From Arenimonas composti TR7-09 = DSM 18010 (GTDB taxonomy: Bacteria; Pseudomonadota; Gammaproteobacteria; Xanthomonadales; Xanthomonadaceae), in contig NZ_AUFF01000002.1 in NCBI RefSeq assembly GCF_000426365.1, positions 307,826-371,825 of the forward strand: a DNA stretch of 64,000 bases, read 5' to 3'. The first letter of the stretch is position 1. Each line of letters opens with the position of its first letter. The position numbers were made by a program, and so were the translations under genes. A model generated the notes under the pieces. The model searched no databases. It had not been told where the DNA came from and saw only the letters and a list, made by a program, of their open reading frames with translations. Shown here piece by piece: positions 44,621-54,157 of the stretch.

Positions 44621-44917
44621 ATGCCGATCTACGCCTTCGAATGCACCTCCTGCGGCCATGCCTTCGACCGCCTGCAGAAGCTCAGCGACGCCGATCCGAC
44701 GCAGTGCCCGACCTGCGGCGCGCCCGACGTGCGGCGCCAGGTGACCGCGCCGGCGTTCCGTCTCGCCGGCGGCGGCTGGTACGAGACCGACTTCAAGAAG
44801 GACGGCGACCGCAAGCGCAATCTCGCCGGCGATGCCGCCGCGAAGCCGGAAACGAAGTCCGAGCCGGCCGCTGCGCCCGCGCCCGCAACGCCGAAGCCGG
44901 CCGCGACCGCCGATTGA
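44621..44917 (+). CDS. FmdB-type zinc-ribbon protein
   Basis: This 98-residue protein starts MPIYAFECTSCGHAFDRLQKL and carries two CxxC knuckles (C8/C11 and C29/C32) typical of the FmdB/CxxC regulatory zinc-ribbon family, whose role is unclear. The C-terminal 40 residues are Ala/Pro/Lys-rich and probably disordered. It lies 110 bases past REP pair 3; no good ribosome-binding site is visible. In many Gammaproteobacteria an FmdB gene precedes aspS; here two other genes stand between. Confidence 0.85.
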   Translation: MPIYAFECTSCGHAFDRLQKLSDADPTQCPTCGAPDVRRQVTAPAFRLAGGGWYETDFKKDGDRKRNLAGDAAAKPETKSEPAAAPAPATPKPAATAD

Positions 44918-44972
44918 GTCCGCCGTCCCGCGTTTCTTGCCGCCGGCCGCCACGAGCGGCTAGGGTCGGGGC

Positions 44973-45632
44973 ATGAAGACGCCCCGATTCCTGCTCCTTC
45001 CGCTCGCCGCCGCGCTCGCGTTCTCCGCGCAGGCGACCACGCCCGTTCCGGGCCTGCCCGAGCCGCTGCCGCCGCCGGGTCTCGACGAGGCCGGCGTGCA
45101 GCAGCGCGCCGCCGACGCCTTCTTCGCGAACCTCGCGCCGCTGTGCGGCCAGGCGTTCGCCGGCCGGGTGGTCGCCGATACGCCGCCGAGCGCGAACGAT
45201 CCGTTCTCGACCCAGCCACTGGTGATGCATGTGCGCGAATGCGACGTCGACGTCGTGCGCATTTCCCTGCATGTCGGCGAGGACCGCTCGCGCACCTGGG
45301 TGATCACGCGCACGGAGAACGGCCTGCGCCTGAAGCACGACCACCGCCATGCCGACGGCAGCCCGGATCCGGTGACGATGTACGGCGGCGACACCACCGG
45401 CGCCGGCAGCGAAACCCGCCAGGCCTTTCCCGTCGATGCCGAATCGATCGCGATGTTCGAGCGCGAGGGCCTCGCCGCGTCGGTCAGCAACACCTGGGCG
45501 ATGGAACATGCGCCGGGCCGGCGCTTCCTCTACGAGCTGTCGCGGCCGAACGGCCGCCTGTTCCAGATCGAGTTCGACCTGACGGCGCCCCAGCCGGTGC
45601 CTCCACAGGCCTGGGGCGCCATTCCGCGCTGA
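44973..45632 (+). CDS. Hypothetical exported protein
   Basis: I do not recognise the family. The 219-residue protein has a clear signal peptide (MKTPRFLLLPLAAALAFSAQA, probable cut near 22) and a Pro-rich start of the mature part. There are two cysteines (LCGQAF and RECDVD) that could pair. Mostly beta-type sequence with HVGEDRSRTWVITRTENG and MYGGDTTGAGSETRQ follows. No membrane segment after the signal. It starts 55 bases after the zinc-ribbon gene. Periplasmic or secreted location is likely. Confidence 0.75.
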   Translation: MKTPRFLLLPLAAALAFSAQATTPVPGLPEPLPPPGLDEAGVQQRAADAFFANLAPLCGQAFAGRVVADTPPSANDPFSTQPLVMHVRECDVDVVRISLHVGEDRSRTWVITRTENGLRLKHDHRHADGSPDPVTMYGGDTTGAGSETRQAFPVDAESIAMFEREGLAASVSNTWAMEHAPGRRFLYELSRPNGRLFQIEFDLTAPQPVPPQAWGAIPR

Positions 45633-45656
45633 TCCGCGGGATTCCCGGGAAACGTC

Positions 45657-46445
45657 TTACCAGTTGCGGCCGACCGGCCCGAAGCGGCCGCGGCAGCCCT
45701 TGTCGACCCACAGGTTGCCGTCGCGGTAACCCCAGGTGCGGTTCTCGACGCAGGCCTCGCGCGACTGCTGTTCGATCAGGCGCGGGCGGCCGTAGCTCTC
45801 GTTCCAGGCGCAGGTCGAGCGGCGCTCGCCGCGGCTGGCGCAGGTCACGCTGTAACGGCCCCAGTCGGTGTTTTCCCAGCGGTCGCCGCCACGGACCGGG
45901 CCGAACTCCGCGCGGCAGCCGCGGTTGACCCAGACGATGCCCGGGCGCTGGCCCCAGTTGCGGCCTTCGACGCACTGCGTGCGCGAGAGCTGGCGGACGA
46001 CCTCGGCGCGGCCGTTGAACGGCGTGCGACATTCGGCCGGGCGCTCGTTGTGGCTCTCGCAGCGGAACAGGACATTGGTGCCCGGGCGGATCGGCGGCGG
46101 ATTGTTGCCCGGACGGTTCGCCGGCGGCGGGGTGTAGCCGGGACGGCCGTTGTTGCCCGGGCGGCCGTTGTTTCCGCGCAGCGAGGTGGCGATGTCTTCC
46201 TTGATGCGGCTGAAGGTCCAGCCCGAGCGCACCTGGTCGAGGTAGAAGCGCAGCTGGTCGTCGGGAATCTGGCGACCACCGGACTGTTCCTGGTACTCGA
46301 GCGAGATCACGCGGATGCGGTCGCGTTCGTTGAGCTGCGACAGGTTCTCCGGCGCATAGGCCTTCGGGGTGACCGCCTGGGCGTCGACCGCGGCGGGAGC
46401 CGAGGCGAGCAGGGCGAGGGCGAGCAGGGCGGCGAGATGGCGCAT
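45657..46445 (-). CDS. Exported protein with DUF3011-type repeats
   Basis: This 262-residue protein has a signal peptide ([24 protein letters not shown]), a helical stretch, a Gly/Asn/Pro linker ([12 protein letters not shown]) and two DUF3011-like repeats in the C-terminal 150 residues. Each has the pattern FRCES or VTCAS, R, C, RQLS or EQQS, C, WG, WV, GCRxxFGP; the regular cysteines should form disulfides. Such repeats are common in Lysobacteraceae secreted proteins of unknown function. It is divergent from aspS. Confidence 0.85.
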   Translation of the reverse strand: MRHLAALLALALLASAPAAVDAQAVTPKAYAPENLSQLNERDRIRVISLEYQEQSGGRQIPDDQLRFYLDQVRSGWTFSRIKEDIATSLRGNNGRPGNNGRPGYTPPPANRPGNNPPPIRPGTNVLFRCESHNERPAECRTPFNGRAEVVRQLSRTQCVEGRNWGQRPGIVWVNRGCRAEFGPVRGGDRWENTDWGRYSVTCASRGERRSTCAWNESYGRPRLIEQQSREACVENRTWGYRDGNLWVDKGCRGRFGPVGRNW

Positions 46446-46550
46446 GGCGGTGCCTCGGTGATGGAGTCGACGCCACTTTCCGTCAGCGGATGTGAATGCC
46501 GCATGGCCGCCGGCGTCGCGGGATGCCCGGTTCGCGGGGGTTGCGGCGAT

Positions 46551-46579
46551 TTGCCGCGTTCCGGCAGCGCGCCTAGAAT
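46551..46579 (+). promoter_or_regulatory. Sigma-70 type promoter of aspS
   Basis: TTGCCG (46551-46556) and TAGAAT (46574-46579) are separated by exactly 17 bases and lie 65 bases before the aspS start. TAGAAT followed by NCGC also precedes the ABC-F gene (42451) and the tRNA-Lys gene (59851), so it may be the usual -10 of this genome. Confidence 0.55.
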
Positions 46580-46643
46580 TCGCGGCCCCCTTCCCGGCTT
46601 CCGGCGCGCGTCGCGCGCCGCCGGCGGACCCCTCGGAGTCAAC

Positions 46644-48407
46644 ATGCGCAGCCACTTCTGCGGCCTCGTCGACGAGTCGATGATCGGCCAAACCGTCGTC
46701 CTTTGCGGCTGGGCCGACGTCGCCCGCGACCTCGGCGGCGTCTGCTTCATCGACCTGCGCGATCACGAGGGCATCGTCCAGGTCGTCGCCGAGCCGGCCG
46801 GGACCGAGGGCAATGCCGAGGTGGTCGCCGCCGCGCAGAAGGTCGGTTACGAGGACTGCCTGCGCATCACCGGCATCGTCCGCGCGCGGCATGCGGTCAA
46901 TGCGAAAATCCGCACCGGCAAGGTCGAAGTCGTCGCGACCAGGATCGAGGTGCTGAACAAGGCCGAGCCGCTGCCCTTCCACGCGCACGAGAACGCCGGC
47001 GAGGACATCCGCCTCAAGTACCGCTATCTCGACCTGCGCCGCCCCGAGATGCAGAAGATGATGCGCACGCGCATCCGCCTGGTGCAGGCGCTGCGTCGCT
47101 GGCTCGACGCGCGCGGCTTCCAGGACATCGAGACGCCGATCCTGACCAAGGCGACCCCCGAGGGCGCGCGCGACTTCCTGGTGCCGGCGCGCATGCATCC
47201 CGGCGAGTTCTACGCGCTGCCGCAGTCGCCGCAGCTGTTCAAGCAGATCCTGATGGTGGCCGGCTTCGACCGTTACTACCAGATCGCCCGCTGCTTCCGT
47301 GACGAGGCCCTGCGCGCCGACCGCCAGCTCGAGTTCACCCAGCTCGACATGGAATTCGCCTGGGTGCGCGAACAGGACGTGCAGGACGCCGTCGAGCAGA
47401 TGATCCGCGAGGTCTTCCGCGAGGTGATCGGCGTCGAACTCGCCGAGCCGTTCCCGCGCATGACCTGGGCCGAGGCGATGCGCCGCTACGGTTCCGACAA
47501 GCCGGACCTGCGCATCGGGCTCGAGCTGGCCGACGTCGCGGATCTGGTGAAGGACTGCCAGTTCGGCGTGTTCACCGCCGCCGCCAACGATCCGCACGGC
47601 CGCGTCGCCGCGCTGCGCATCCCTGGCGGCGCCACGCTCAGCCGCAAGCAGATCGACGAATACGCCGCGCATGCGGCGAAGTTCGGCGCCAAGGGCCTGG
47701 CCTACGCGAAGATCGACGCCGGCGGCGCGGTCACCTCGCCGATCGCCAAGTTCTTCGACGGTGACGGCTTCGCGGCGCTGCTGCAGGCCACCGGCATCGG
47801 CAACGGCGACATCGTCTTCTTCGGCGCCGGCGCCTACAACGCGGTCTCCGACTTCATGGGCGCGCTGCGCCTGAAGGCCGGCAGGGACTTCGGCCTGGTG
47901 CAGGAAGGCTGGAAGCCGCTGTGGGTCACCGACTTCCCGATGTTCGAGTGGGACGAGGAGGCGCAGCGCTACGTCGCCCTGCATCACCCGTTCACCGCGC
48001 CGGCGGTCGACGACATCGCCGACCTGAAGGCCAATGCGCGCACCGCGGTGTCGCGGGGTTACGACATGGTCCTCAACGGCAACGAGATCGGCGGCGGTTC
48101 GATCCGTATCCATCGTCCGGACATGCAGAGCGCGGTGTTCGAGCTGCTCGGCATCGGCCGGGAAGAGGCGGAGGCCAAGTTCGGCTTCCTGCTCGATGCG
48201 CTGCGCTTCGGGGCGCCGCCGCACGGCGGCATCGCCTTCGGCATCGACCGCATCGCCGCGCTGATGGCGGGCACCGAATCGATCCGCGACGTCATCGCCT
48301 TCCCGAAGACCACGACCGCGCAGTGCCTGATGACCGGCGCGCCGTCGCCGGTGCCGGAGGCGCAGCTGTCCGAGGTCCACGTCGCCGTGAAGCCCCCGCT
48401 GCGGTGA
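46644..48407 (+). CDS. aspS: Aspartyl-tRNA synthetase
   Basis: AspS charges tRNA-Asp in the cytoplasm. ATG 46644, preceded by CGGAG, gives 587 residues, the bacterial length. The OB-fold anticodon domain fills about 1-110, motif 2 is [18 protein letters not shown], the GAD insertion domain is near 290-420, and motif 3 ([13 protein letters not shown]) is near the end. The last codons (48387-48401) are duplicated at 48404-48418 just before a REP pair. Confidence 0.97.
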   Translation: MRSHFCGLVDESMIGQTVVLCGWADVARDLGGVCFIDLRDHEGIVQVVAEPAGTEGNAEVVAAAQKVGYEDCLRITGIVRARHAVNAKIRTGKVEVVATRIEVLNKAEPLPFHAHENAGEDIRLKYRYLDLRRPEMQKMMRTRIRLVQALRRWLDARGFQDIETPILTKATPEGARDFLVPARMHPGEFYALPQSPQLFKQILMVAGFDRYYQIARCFRDEALRADRQLEFTQLDMEFAWVREQDVQDAVEQMIREVFREVIGVELAEPFPRMTWAEAMRRYGSDKPDLRIGLELADVADLVKDCQFGVFTAAANDPHGRVAALRIPGGATLSRKQIDEYAAHAAKFGAKGLAYAKIDAGGAVTSPIAKFFDGDGFAALLQATGIGNGDIVFFGAGAYNAVSDFMGALRLKAGRDFGLVQEGWKPLWVTDFPMFEWDEEAQRYVALHHPFTAPAVDDIADLKANARTAVSRGYDMVLNGNEIGGGSIRIHRPDMQSAVFELLGIGREEAEAKFGFLLDALRFGAPPHGGIAFGIDRIAALMAGTESIRDVIAFPKTTTAQCLMTGAPSPVPEAQLSEVHVAVKPPLR

Positions 48408-48418
48408 AGCCCCCGCTG
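48387..48418 (+). repeat. 15-bp duplication of the aspS 3' end next to a REP
   Basis: GTGAAGCCCCCGCTG occurs at 48387-48401 as the last aspS codons and again at 48404-48418, where it runs into the REP pair. It looks like a duplication tied to REP insertion. Confidence 0.85.
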
Positions 48419-48478
48419 TAGGAGCGGCTTCAGCCGCGATCCGGATATCGTCTTGATCGCGCCTGAAGGCGCTCCTAC
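48418..48478. repeat. REP pair 4, downstream of aspS
   Basis: GTAGGAGCGGCTTCAGCCGCG (48418 on) and an inverted copy ending CTCCTAC at 48478 form a BIME-like pair between aspS and the acetyltransferase, 12 bases before its start. Confidence 0.9.
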
Positions 48479-48489
48479 GAGAGCCGGTG

Positions 48490-49002
48490 ATGTCGATGAA
48501 GATCCGCAAAGCCACCGCCACCGACGCCAGCACGCTCGCGGCGCTGTCGCGCGAGACCTTCCGCCAGGCCTTCGGCCATCTGTACCCGCCGGAGGACCTG
48601 CAGGCCTTCTTCGAGGATGCCTATTCGGTGGCGCGGCAGCTCGCGGCGATCACGACGCCGGGGCATGCGGTGTTCCTGCTCGAACGGGAAGGCGAGGCGG
48701 TCGGTTACGCCGCCGTCGGCCCCTGCGGCCTGCCGCATCCCGAGGCGGTCGAGGCCGACGGCGAACTCAAGCGCCTCTACCTGCTGCGCGACGTCCAGAA
48801 CGGCGGCCACGGCGGCCGGCTGTTCCAGGCCGCGCTCGACTGGCTGCAGCGCGACGGCCCGCGCCGGCTCTGGATCGGCGTGTATTCCGACAATCACGGC
48901 GCACAGCGCTTCTACGCGCGGCATGGCTTCGAACGGGTCGGCGAGTACCACTTCCCGGTCGGGCGGGTGCGGGACCTCGAATTCATCCTCCGGCGGGGAT
49001 GA
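48490..49002 (+). CDS. GNAT family N-acetyltransferase
   Basis: This 170-residue protein (ATG 48490; GTG 48487 or ATG 48496 are alternatives) has the GNAT fold, with the acetyl-CoA loop in the form RDVQNGGHGGRLF near 99-111 and the C-terminal NHGAQRFYARHGFERVG typical of RimI/PAI-like acetyltransferases. Substrate unknown. Its stop TGA overlaps an ATG at 48999 that would have started the next gene, but a palindrome has been inserted there. Confidence 0.85.
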   Translation: MSMKIRKATATDASTLAALSRETFRQAFGHLYPPEDLQAFFEDAYSVARQLAAITTPGHAVFLLEREGEAVGYAAVGPCGLPHPEAVEADGELKRLYLLRDVQNGGHGGRLFQAALDWLQRDGPRRLWIGVYSDNHGAQRFYARHGFERVGEYHFPVGRVRDLEFILRRG

Positions 49003-49003
49003 C

Positions 49004-49106
49004 GGAAAAACCGGGGTCGGAGTACTTTTCCCCGGCCGTTCCACTGCACGACATTCTGCGAGGAAGCCCACTCTGGCCCCGGAAAGTACTCCGACCCCGG
49101 TTTTCC
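49004..49106. mobile_element. Palindromic miniature element (GGGGTCGGAGTAC type) at the hydrolase start
   Basis: A perfect 22-bp inverted repeat, AAAACCGGGGTCGGAGTACTTT (49007-49028) with its complement at 49083-49104, with near-matching ends GGAAAAA and GGTTTTCC, brackets a 54-base non-repeated centre. No transposase is encoded. GGGGTCAGAGTAC-type ends are seen with RAYT-mobilised elements in related bacteria (from general knowledge, not searched). Confidence 0.75.
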
Positions 49107-49108
49107 TG

Positions 49109-49726
49109 TTGCACGGCGTCTGGATGCGCGGTCTCACCCTCCTGCCGCTGGCGCGCCGCCTGCGCGCCGCCGGGTTCGCGCCGATGCTGTTCGACTACGC
49201 CAGCCTGCGGCACGGTCCCGGGCCGTCGGTGGACCGCCTCGCCGCGCGCCTGCTCGCGGTCGGCCGTGACCAGCCGGTGCACCTGGTCGGGCACAGCCTC
49301 GGCGGCCTGATCGCCCTCGAGACGGTGGCGGCCTATCACGGCCTGCCGCCGGGCCGCGTCGTCTGCCTCGGTTCGCCGCTGGCCGGCAGCACCACCGCCC
49401 GCGGCATGTGCATGAAGCACCTGTCGCCGCTGCTCGGCCGCAGCTGCAACCTGCTGCGCAGCGGCCTGCACGAGGTGCCGCACGGCCGCCAGGTCGGGAT
49501 GATCGCCGGTTCGAAGCCGGTGGGCGTCGGCCGGCTGTTCGGCCTCGACCGCGAGAGCGACGGCACCGTCGCGCTCTGGGAAACCCGCCTTCCCGGCCTG
49601 GCCGACCACTGCGTGCTGCCGGTCACTCATACCGGGCTGGTGCTGTCGGACGAGGTGGCGGCGTTCACCGCCGGCTTCCTGCGGGAAGGTCGCTTTCCGC
49701 CTGCCAGGACCGGAGACAGGAGGTAG
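49109..49726 (+). CDS. Alpha/beta hydrolase (lipase/esterase-like), start region disrupted
   Basis: The body is a good alpha/beta hydrolase: VFLLHGVWMR (oxyanion-type HG), VHLVGHSLGG with the nucleophile Ser (residue 50 counting from TTG 49109), and later LPVTHTGLV with a candidate catalytic His. The expected start, an ATG at 48999 overlapping the acetyltransferase stop, is now separated from this frame by the palindromic element and runs out of frame to a stop at 49310. Only a TTG at 49109, inside the HG region, or an ATG at 49124, past it, is left in frame. The gene may be crippled or use a weak start; coordinates of the start are uncertain. Confidence 0.55.
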   Translation: MHGVWMRGLTLLPLARRLRAAGFAPMLFDYASLRHGPGPSVDRLAARLLAVGRDQPVHLVGHSLGGLIALETVAAYHGLPPGRVVCLGSPLAGSTTARGMCMKHLSPLLGRSCNLLRSGLHEVPHGRQVGMIAGSKPVGVGRLFGLDRESDGTVALWETRLPGLADHCVLPVTHTGLVLSDEVAAFTAGFLREGRFPPARTGDRR

Positions 49727-49784
49727 GAGCAGCTCCTGCCACCTATAATTCACGGCAAGGCAGCAGACGGAAGAAGAGCAAGCC

Positions 49785-50516
49785 ATGGGCAGACTGATGG
49801 CCATCGAAGGGCGCAAGAACGCCCAGGATGCCAAGCGCGGCAAGGTGTTCACCAAGCTGATCCGCGAGATCTCCGTCGCGGCGCGGCAGGGGGGCGGCGA
49901 TCCGAAGGCCAATCCGCGCCTGCGCACCGCGGTCGACAAGTCGCTCGCCGCGAACATGTCGCGTGACGTGATCGACCGCGCGATCAAGAAGGCCACCGGC
50001 GAACTCGAGGGCGTCAGCTACGAGGAGATCCGCTACGAGGGCTACGCCCCGGGCGGTGTCGCGGTGATCGTCGACTGCCTCACCGACAACAAGGTGCGCA
50101 CCGTCGCCGACGTCCGTCACGCGTTCAACAAGTGCGGCGGCAACCTCGGCACCGACGGCTCGGTCGCCTTCATGTTCCGCGAGCTCGGCGTGCTCAGCTT
50201 CGGCCCGGGCAGCGACGAGGACGCACTGACCGAAGCGGCGATCGAGGCCGGCGCCGACGACGTGCAGGCCTTCCCCGAAGACGGCGTGATCGAGGTGCTG
50301 ACCGCGCCCGAGGCTTTCGAGGCGGTGAAGGCGGCGATGGCCGCGGCCGGGCACGTACCGCTGCAGGCCGAGGTCACCATGCGCGCCGACAACGACGTCG
50401 CCGTGACCGGCGACACCGCGGTGCAGGTCAAGAAGCTGCTCGACATGCTCGAGGACCTCGACGACGTCCAGGACGTGTACTCCAACGCCGAACTGGACGC
50501 GGCCGCCTGGCAGTGA
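49785..50516 (+). CDS. yebC: YebC/PmpR family protein
   Basis: YebC-family proteins act as transcription regulators (PmpR) or, as recently shown for some, help ribosomes through proline-rich stretches. The 243 residues contain the family core [20 protein letters not shown] (split: residues about 15-35), and an acidic C-terminus. A TATAAT at 49744-49749 could be its -10. It overlaps ruvC by the GTGA. The standard yebC-ruvCAB order is kept. Confidence 0.96.
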   Translation: MGRLMAIEGRKNAQDAKRGKVFTKLIREISVAARQGGGDPKANPRLRTAVDKSLAANMSRDVIDRAIKKATGELEGVSYEEIRYEGYAPGGVAVIVDCLTDNKVRTVADVRHAFNKCGGNLGTDGSVAFMFRELGVLSFGPGSDEDALTEAAIEAGADDVQAFPEDGVIEVLTAPEAFEAVKAAMAAAGHVPLQAEVTMRADNDVAVTGDTAVQVKKLLDMLEDLDDVQDVYSNAELDAAAWQ

Positions 50517-51049
50517 GCCGCATCCTCGGCATCGATCCGGGCTCGCAGCGCACCGGCATCGGGCTGATCGACGTCGATGCCGCCGGCCGCTGCAGCTACG
50601 TGCACTGCCAGGCGCTGAACCTGCTGGTCGACACCGATTCCTTCGCCGCGCGCCTCGGCAAGCTGGTCTTCGATCTCGAGGAAGTGCTCGAGGTGTGGCG
50701 GCCCGACGTGGTCGCGATCGAGAGCGTGTTCATGGACAAGTCGGCGACCTCGGCGCTGAAGCTGGGCCATGCCCGCGGCGCCGCGATCGCCACCGTCGTG
50801 CGCCGCGGCCTCACGGTGAACGAATACGCGCCGCGCCTGATCAAGCAGTCGCTGGTCGGCGGTGGCGCCGCGGAAAAAACCCAGGTCCAGCACATGGTGA
50901 AACTGCTGCTGAACCTCGGCGACACGAAGCTGCAGGCCGACGCCGCCGACGCGCTGGCCGTCGCGCTCACCCACGCCCACACCAGCGCGACCGCCGGCCG
51001 GACCGGCCTCGCCGCGACCCTGATGCGCAGCCGGAGGCGCCGCCGATGA
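50513..51049 (+). CDS. ruvC: Holliday junction resolvase RuvC
   Basis: RuvC nicks Holliday junctions symmetrically with RuvAB. It starts at GTG 50513 (4-base overlap with yebC) and has 178 residues. The four catalytic acids are D8 (GIDPGS), E70 (IESVF), D143 and D146 (ADAADALA). The C-terminus is an unusual run of five arginines after Ser. Its stop overlaps the ruvA start. Confidence 0.97.
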   Translation: MSRILGIDPGSQRTGIGLIDVDAAGRCSYVHCQALNLLVDTDSFAARLGKLVFDLEEVLEVWRPDVVAIESVFMDKSATSALKLGHARGAAIATVVRRGLTVNEYAPRLIKQSLVGGGAAEKTQVQHMVKLLLNLGDTKLQADAADALAVALTHAHTSATAGRTGLAATLMRSRRRRR

Positions 51050-51645
51050 TCGGACGACTGAAAGGCCTGCTGGTGTACAAGGCGCCGCCACAGCTGATGG
51101 TCGACGTCGGCGGGGTCGGCTACGAACTGTCGGCGCCGATGAGCACGTTCTACGACCTGCCCGACGTCGGCCGCGAGGTCGTGCTGTTCTGCCACTACGC
51201 GGTCAAGGAAGACGGCGTCGCCCTCTACGGCTTCCTGACCGAGGCCGAGCGCCGGCTGTTCCGCGAGGTGCAGAAGGTCACCGGCGTCGGCGCGAAGATC
51301 GCGCTGAGCGTGCTGTCCGGCGCCAGCGTCGACGACTTCGCCCGGCTGGTGCAGGCCGGCGACGTCACCGCGCTGACCCGCATCCCCGGCATCGGCAAGA
51401 AGACCGCCGAGCGCATGGTCGTCGAACTGCGCGACCGCGCCGCCGATTTCGCCGGCGGCGGCGTCGCCGTCATCGCCGGCAAGGCCGGCGCAGCCCCTGC
51501 CGATCCGGCCGCCGAAGCCTCCGTCGCCCTGCAGCAACTCGGCTACAAGCCGGCCGAAATCCAGCGGATGCTGAAGCTGGCCGAGGCCGGGGACAGCGCC
51601 GAGGAAATCATCCGCAAGGCCTTGAGGTCCGTGCTGAAGGGCTGA
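51046..51645 (+). CDS. ruvA: Holliday junction branch migration protein RuvA
   Basis: RuvA forms the tetramer that flattens a Holliday junction and loads RuvB. The 199 residues start MIGRLKGLL. The OB-fold domain is at about 1-65, tandem helix-hairpin-helix motifs follow ([13 protein letters not shown] and [13 protein letters not shown]), and the C-terminal RuvB-binding domain is at about 150-199. It overlaps ruvC by 4 bases. Unlike the tight spacing elsewhere, 169 bases with a very long hairpin separate it from ruvB. Confidence 0.97.
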   Translation: MIGRLKGLLVYKAPPQLMVDVGGVGYELSAPMSTFYDLPDVGREVVLFCHYAVKEDGVALYGFLTEAERRLFREVQKVTGVGAKIALSVLSGASVDDFARLVQAGDVTALTRIPGIGKKTAERMVVELRDRAADFAGGGVAVIAGKAGAAPADPAAEASVALQQLGYKPAEIQRMLKLAEAGDSAEEIIRKALRSVLKG

Positions 51646-51656
51646 GGGCATTTTGG

Positions 51657-51757
51657 AAGGCAAGTAGTGGATAGGAAGTAGCAAGTAGTGGGTCTCGCTG
51701 CGATCTTGGGGCGCAGCGAGACCCACTACTTGCTACTTCCTGTCCACTACTTGCCTT
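51657..51757. repeat. 46-bp-arm perfect hairpin between ruvA and ruvB
   Basis: The arms 51657-51702 and 51712-51757 are complementary over 46 bases with one G-U type mismatch, loop of 9 bases. Each arm contains internal AAGTAGTGG/AAGTAG copies (at 51662 and 51682). It lies 11 bases past ruvA and 57 before ruvB, so ruvB transcripts must read through or start after it. No coding capacity. Probably a non-autonomous palindromic element. Confidence 0.93.
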
Positions 51758-51814
51758 CATCCGGCACTTGCCTTACCGCGGACCCGAAAGCCCTCCGACA
51801 GGCATAATCGCCAC

Positions 51815-52870
51815 ATGGATCCGACCCGCGTCATCGCCCCCACCGCCACCCGCGAGGACGAGCTCGCCGAGGCCAGCATCCGGCCGAAGCGGCTCGACGA
51901 CTACCTCGGCCAGGTGCCGGTGCGCGAGCAGCTGAAGATCGCGATCGAGGCGGCGAAGGGGCGCGGCGACGCGCTCGACCACGTGCTGATCTTCGGGCCG
52001 CCGGGCCTGGGCAAGACCACGCTGAGCCACGTCATCGCCAACGAGCTCGGGGTCAACCTGCGCCAGACCTCGGGTCCGGTGATCGAGCGCGCCGGCGACC
52101 TCGCGGCGCTGCTGACCAACCTGCAGCCGCACGACGTGCTGTTCGTCGACGAGATCCACCGCCTGAGCCCGGTCGTCGAGGAAGTGCTGTACCCGGCGAT
52201 GGAGGACTTCCAGATCGACATCATGATCGGCGAGGGCCCCGCGGCCCGCTCGATCAAGCTCGACCTGCCACCCTTCACCCTGATCGGCGCGACCACCCGC
52301 GCCGGTCTGCTGACCGCGCCGCTGCGCGACCGCTTCGGCATCGTCCAGCGCCTGGAGTTCTACACGCCGGAGGAGCTGACGAAGATCGTCCGCCGCAGCG
52401 CCACGATCCTCGGCATCGAATGCGCCGCCGACGGCGCCGCCGAGATCGCCCGCCGCAGCCGCGGCACCCCGCGCATCGCCAACAGGCTGCTTCGGCGCGT
52501 GCGCGATTACGCCCAGGTGCGTGCCGGCGGCGTGATCACCCGCGAGGTCGCCGATGCGGCGATGGCGATGCTGAAGGTCGACGCCGAGGGTTTCGACCAG
52601 CTCGACCGGCGCATGCTGGCGATGATCATCGACAACTTCGGTGGCGGCCCGGTCGGTGTCGAGTCGCTGGCGGCGGCGCTCAGCGAGGAGCGCGGCACCC
52701 TCGAGGACGTCGTCGAGCCCTACCTGATCCAGCAGGGTTTCCTGGTCCGCAGCGCCCGCGGCCGCATGGTCACCCACAAGGCCTACAGCCATCTCGGCCT
52801 GCGCGCACCGAGCCGGCCGGCCGACCTGTTCGCAGCCGAAGCCACCGCCGCCGATCCGGACGGGCCGTGA
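51815..52870 (+). CDS. ruvB: Holliday junction branch migration ATPase RuvB
   Basis: RuvB is the AAA+ motor that drives Holliday junction branch migration. The 351 residues have Walker A GPPGLGKT at 61-68, Walker B FVDEIH, the sensor GATTRAG and a C-terminal winged helix (about 260-335). It is normal in length. Its stop overlaps the ybgC start by 4 bases. Confidence 0.98.
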   Translation: MDPTRVIAPTATREDELAEASIRPKRLDDYLGQVPVREQLKIAIEAAKGRGDALDHVLIFGPPGLGKTTLSHVIANELGVNLRQTSGPVIERAGDLAALLTNLQPHDVLFVDEIHRLSPVVEEVLYPAMEDFQIDIMIGEGPAARSIKLDLPPFTLIGATTRAGLLTAPLRDRFGIVQRLEFYTPEELTKIVRRSATILGIECAADGAAEIARRSRGTPRIANRLLRRVRDYAQVRAGGVITREVADAAMAMLKVDAEGFDQLDRRMLAMIIDNFGGGPVGVESLAAALSEERGTLEDVVEPYLIQQGFLVRSARGRMVTHKAYSHLGLRAPSRPADLFAAEATAADPDGP

Positions 52871-53313
52871 GCGACGCGTCGGCGCCGCCGGAGTTCCCCG
52901 GGAAATCGGTGCGAAGTCCGGATTCGTTCAGCTTTCCGATACGCGTCTACTGGGAAGATACCGACGCTGGTGGTGTGGTCTACCACGGCAGTTATGTCCG
53001 CTTCCTGGAACGCGCCCGCACCGAATGGCTGCGCGCCCAGGGCGTCGGTCAGCAGGCCCTGCGCGAGAGCGAGGACCTGGTGCTGGTGATTCGCGACATG
53101 AGCCTCGACTTCCGCAAGCCCGCGCGTCTGGACGACGAACTGCAGGTGAGCGTGGTCATGACCGGAAGACGCTCGGCCAGTTTCCTGATCGAGCAGCAGA
53201 TCGTGCGGGGCGGCGAGGTGCTGGTCGACGCGCGGGTGCGCGTGGCCTGCCTGGTCGCCTCCAGTTTCAGACCGCGGCCGCTGCCTGCCTGGCTGGCCGC
53301 GGACAGTCCCTGA
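52867..53313 (+). CDS. ybgC: Tol-Pal system-associated acyl-CoA thioesterase YbgC
   Basis: YbgC is a hotdog-fold thioesterase acting on short acyl-CoA or acyl-ACP near phospholipid enzymes. It starts at GTG 52867 and has 148 residues; the first 22 are longer than usual. The catalytic Asp is D33 in [14 protein letters not shown], with H40 close by. It opens the tol-pal cluster and is coupled to ruvB by the GTGA overlap. Confidence 0.94.
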   Translation: MSDASAPPEFPGKSVRSPDSFSFPIRVYWEDTDAGGVVYHGSYVRFLERARTEWLRAQGVGQQALRESEDLVLVIRDMSLDFRKPARLDDELQVSVVMTGRRSASFLIEQQIVRGGEVLVDARVRVACLVASSFRPRPLPAWLAADSP

Positions 53314-53327
53314 TCCGGAGTCCAGGA

Positions 53328-54104
53328 ATGCCGTTGACGCTCACGACGATCCTCACCGCCGCGCCCGTCGAGGCCCTGCCCCCGGAAACCGCGGTCGCCG
53401 CGGTCGAGACCGCCGCCGCCACGTCCGGCGAGGGCATCAGTTACCTCCAGCTGCTGCTGCACGCGAGCCTGCCGGTGCAGGTGATCATGCTGCTGCTGGC
53501 CCTGGGCTCGGTGCTCAGCTGGGTGATCATCTTCCGCAAGTACCGGGTGTTCTCGCGCGCCAACGACGAGGCCGACGACTTCGAGAGCCGCTTCTGGTCG
53601 GGCGCCGACCTGACCCAGCTCTACCGCGCCGCCACCGACCGCAACCGCGTCGTCGCCGGGCTGGAGGCGATCTTCGAGGCCGGCTTCCGCGAATACGCCC
53701 GCCTGCGCCAGAAGAAAGGCGTGGACGGCCGCACCCAGCTCGAGGGCGCCCAGCGCGCGATGCGCGCGACCTTCGCGCGCGAGGTCGACCGCCTCGAGCA
53801 CAACCTCGAGCTGCTCGCCAACATCGGCTCGACCGCGCCCTACGTCGGCCTCGTCGGTACCGTGTTCGGGATCATGGTGACGATGCACGGCCTGGCCTCG
53901 GACCAGCAGGCCAGCATCGCCGCGGTCGCGCCGGGCATCTCGGAGGCGCTGTTCGCCACCGCGATGGGCCTGTTCGTGGCGATCCCGGCGGTCTGGGCCT
54001 ACAACCGCTTCGCGACCCGGGTCGAGCGCCTGAGCGTGCGTTACGAATCCTTCGCCGAGGAGTTCTCTTCGATCCTGCAGCGGCAATCGCACGTCGAGGA
54101 ATGA
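53328..54104 (+). CDS. tolQ: Tol-Pal inner-membrane motor protein TolQ
   Basis: TolQ with TolR forms the proton-driven motor that energises TolA during cell division. ATG 53328 lies behind CAGGA. The 258 residues start with an unusual Ala/Glu-rich extension of about 38 residues before the first helix (about 46-68); two further helices at about 155-180 and 195-218 carry the GLVGTVFGIM and APGISEALFATAMGL motifs. Standard for a MotA/ExbB family protein apart from the extended N-terminus. Confidence 0.96.
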   Translation: MPLTLTTILTAAPVEALPPETAVAAVETAAATSGEGISYLQLLLHASLPVQVIMLLLALGSVLSWVIIFRKYRVFSRANDEADDFESRFWSGADLTQLYRAATDRNRVVAGLEAIFEAGFREYARLRQKKGVDGRTQLEGAQRAMRATFAREVDRLEHNLELLANIGSTAPYVGLVGTVFGIMVTMHGLASDQQASIAAVAPGISEALFATAMGLFVAIPAVWAYNRFATRVERLSVRYESFAEEFSSILQRQSHVEE

Positions 54105-54157
54105 GGCGGCGCCCGCGCGCAACCCCGTCCGAGACGCCCGTCCGTTAGGAACCCGCG

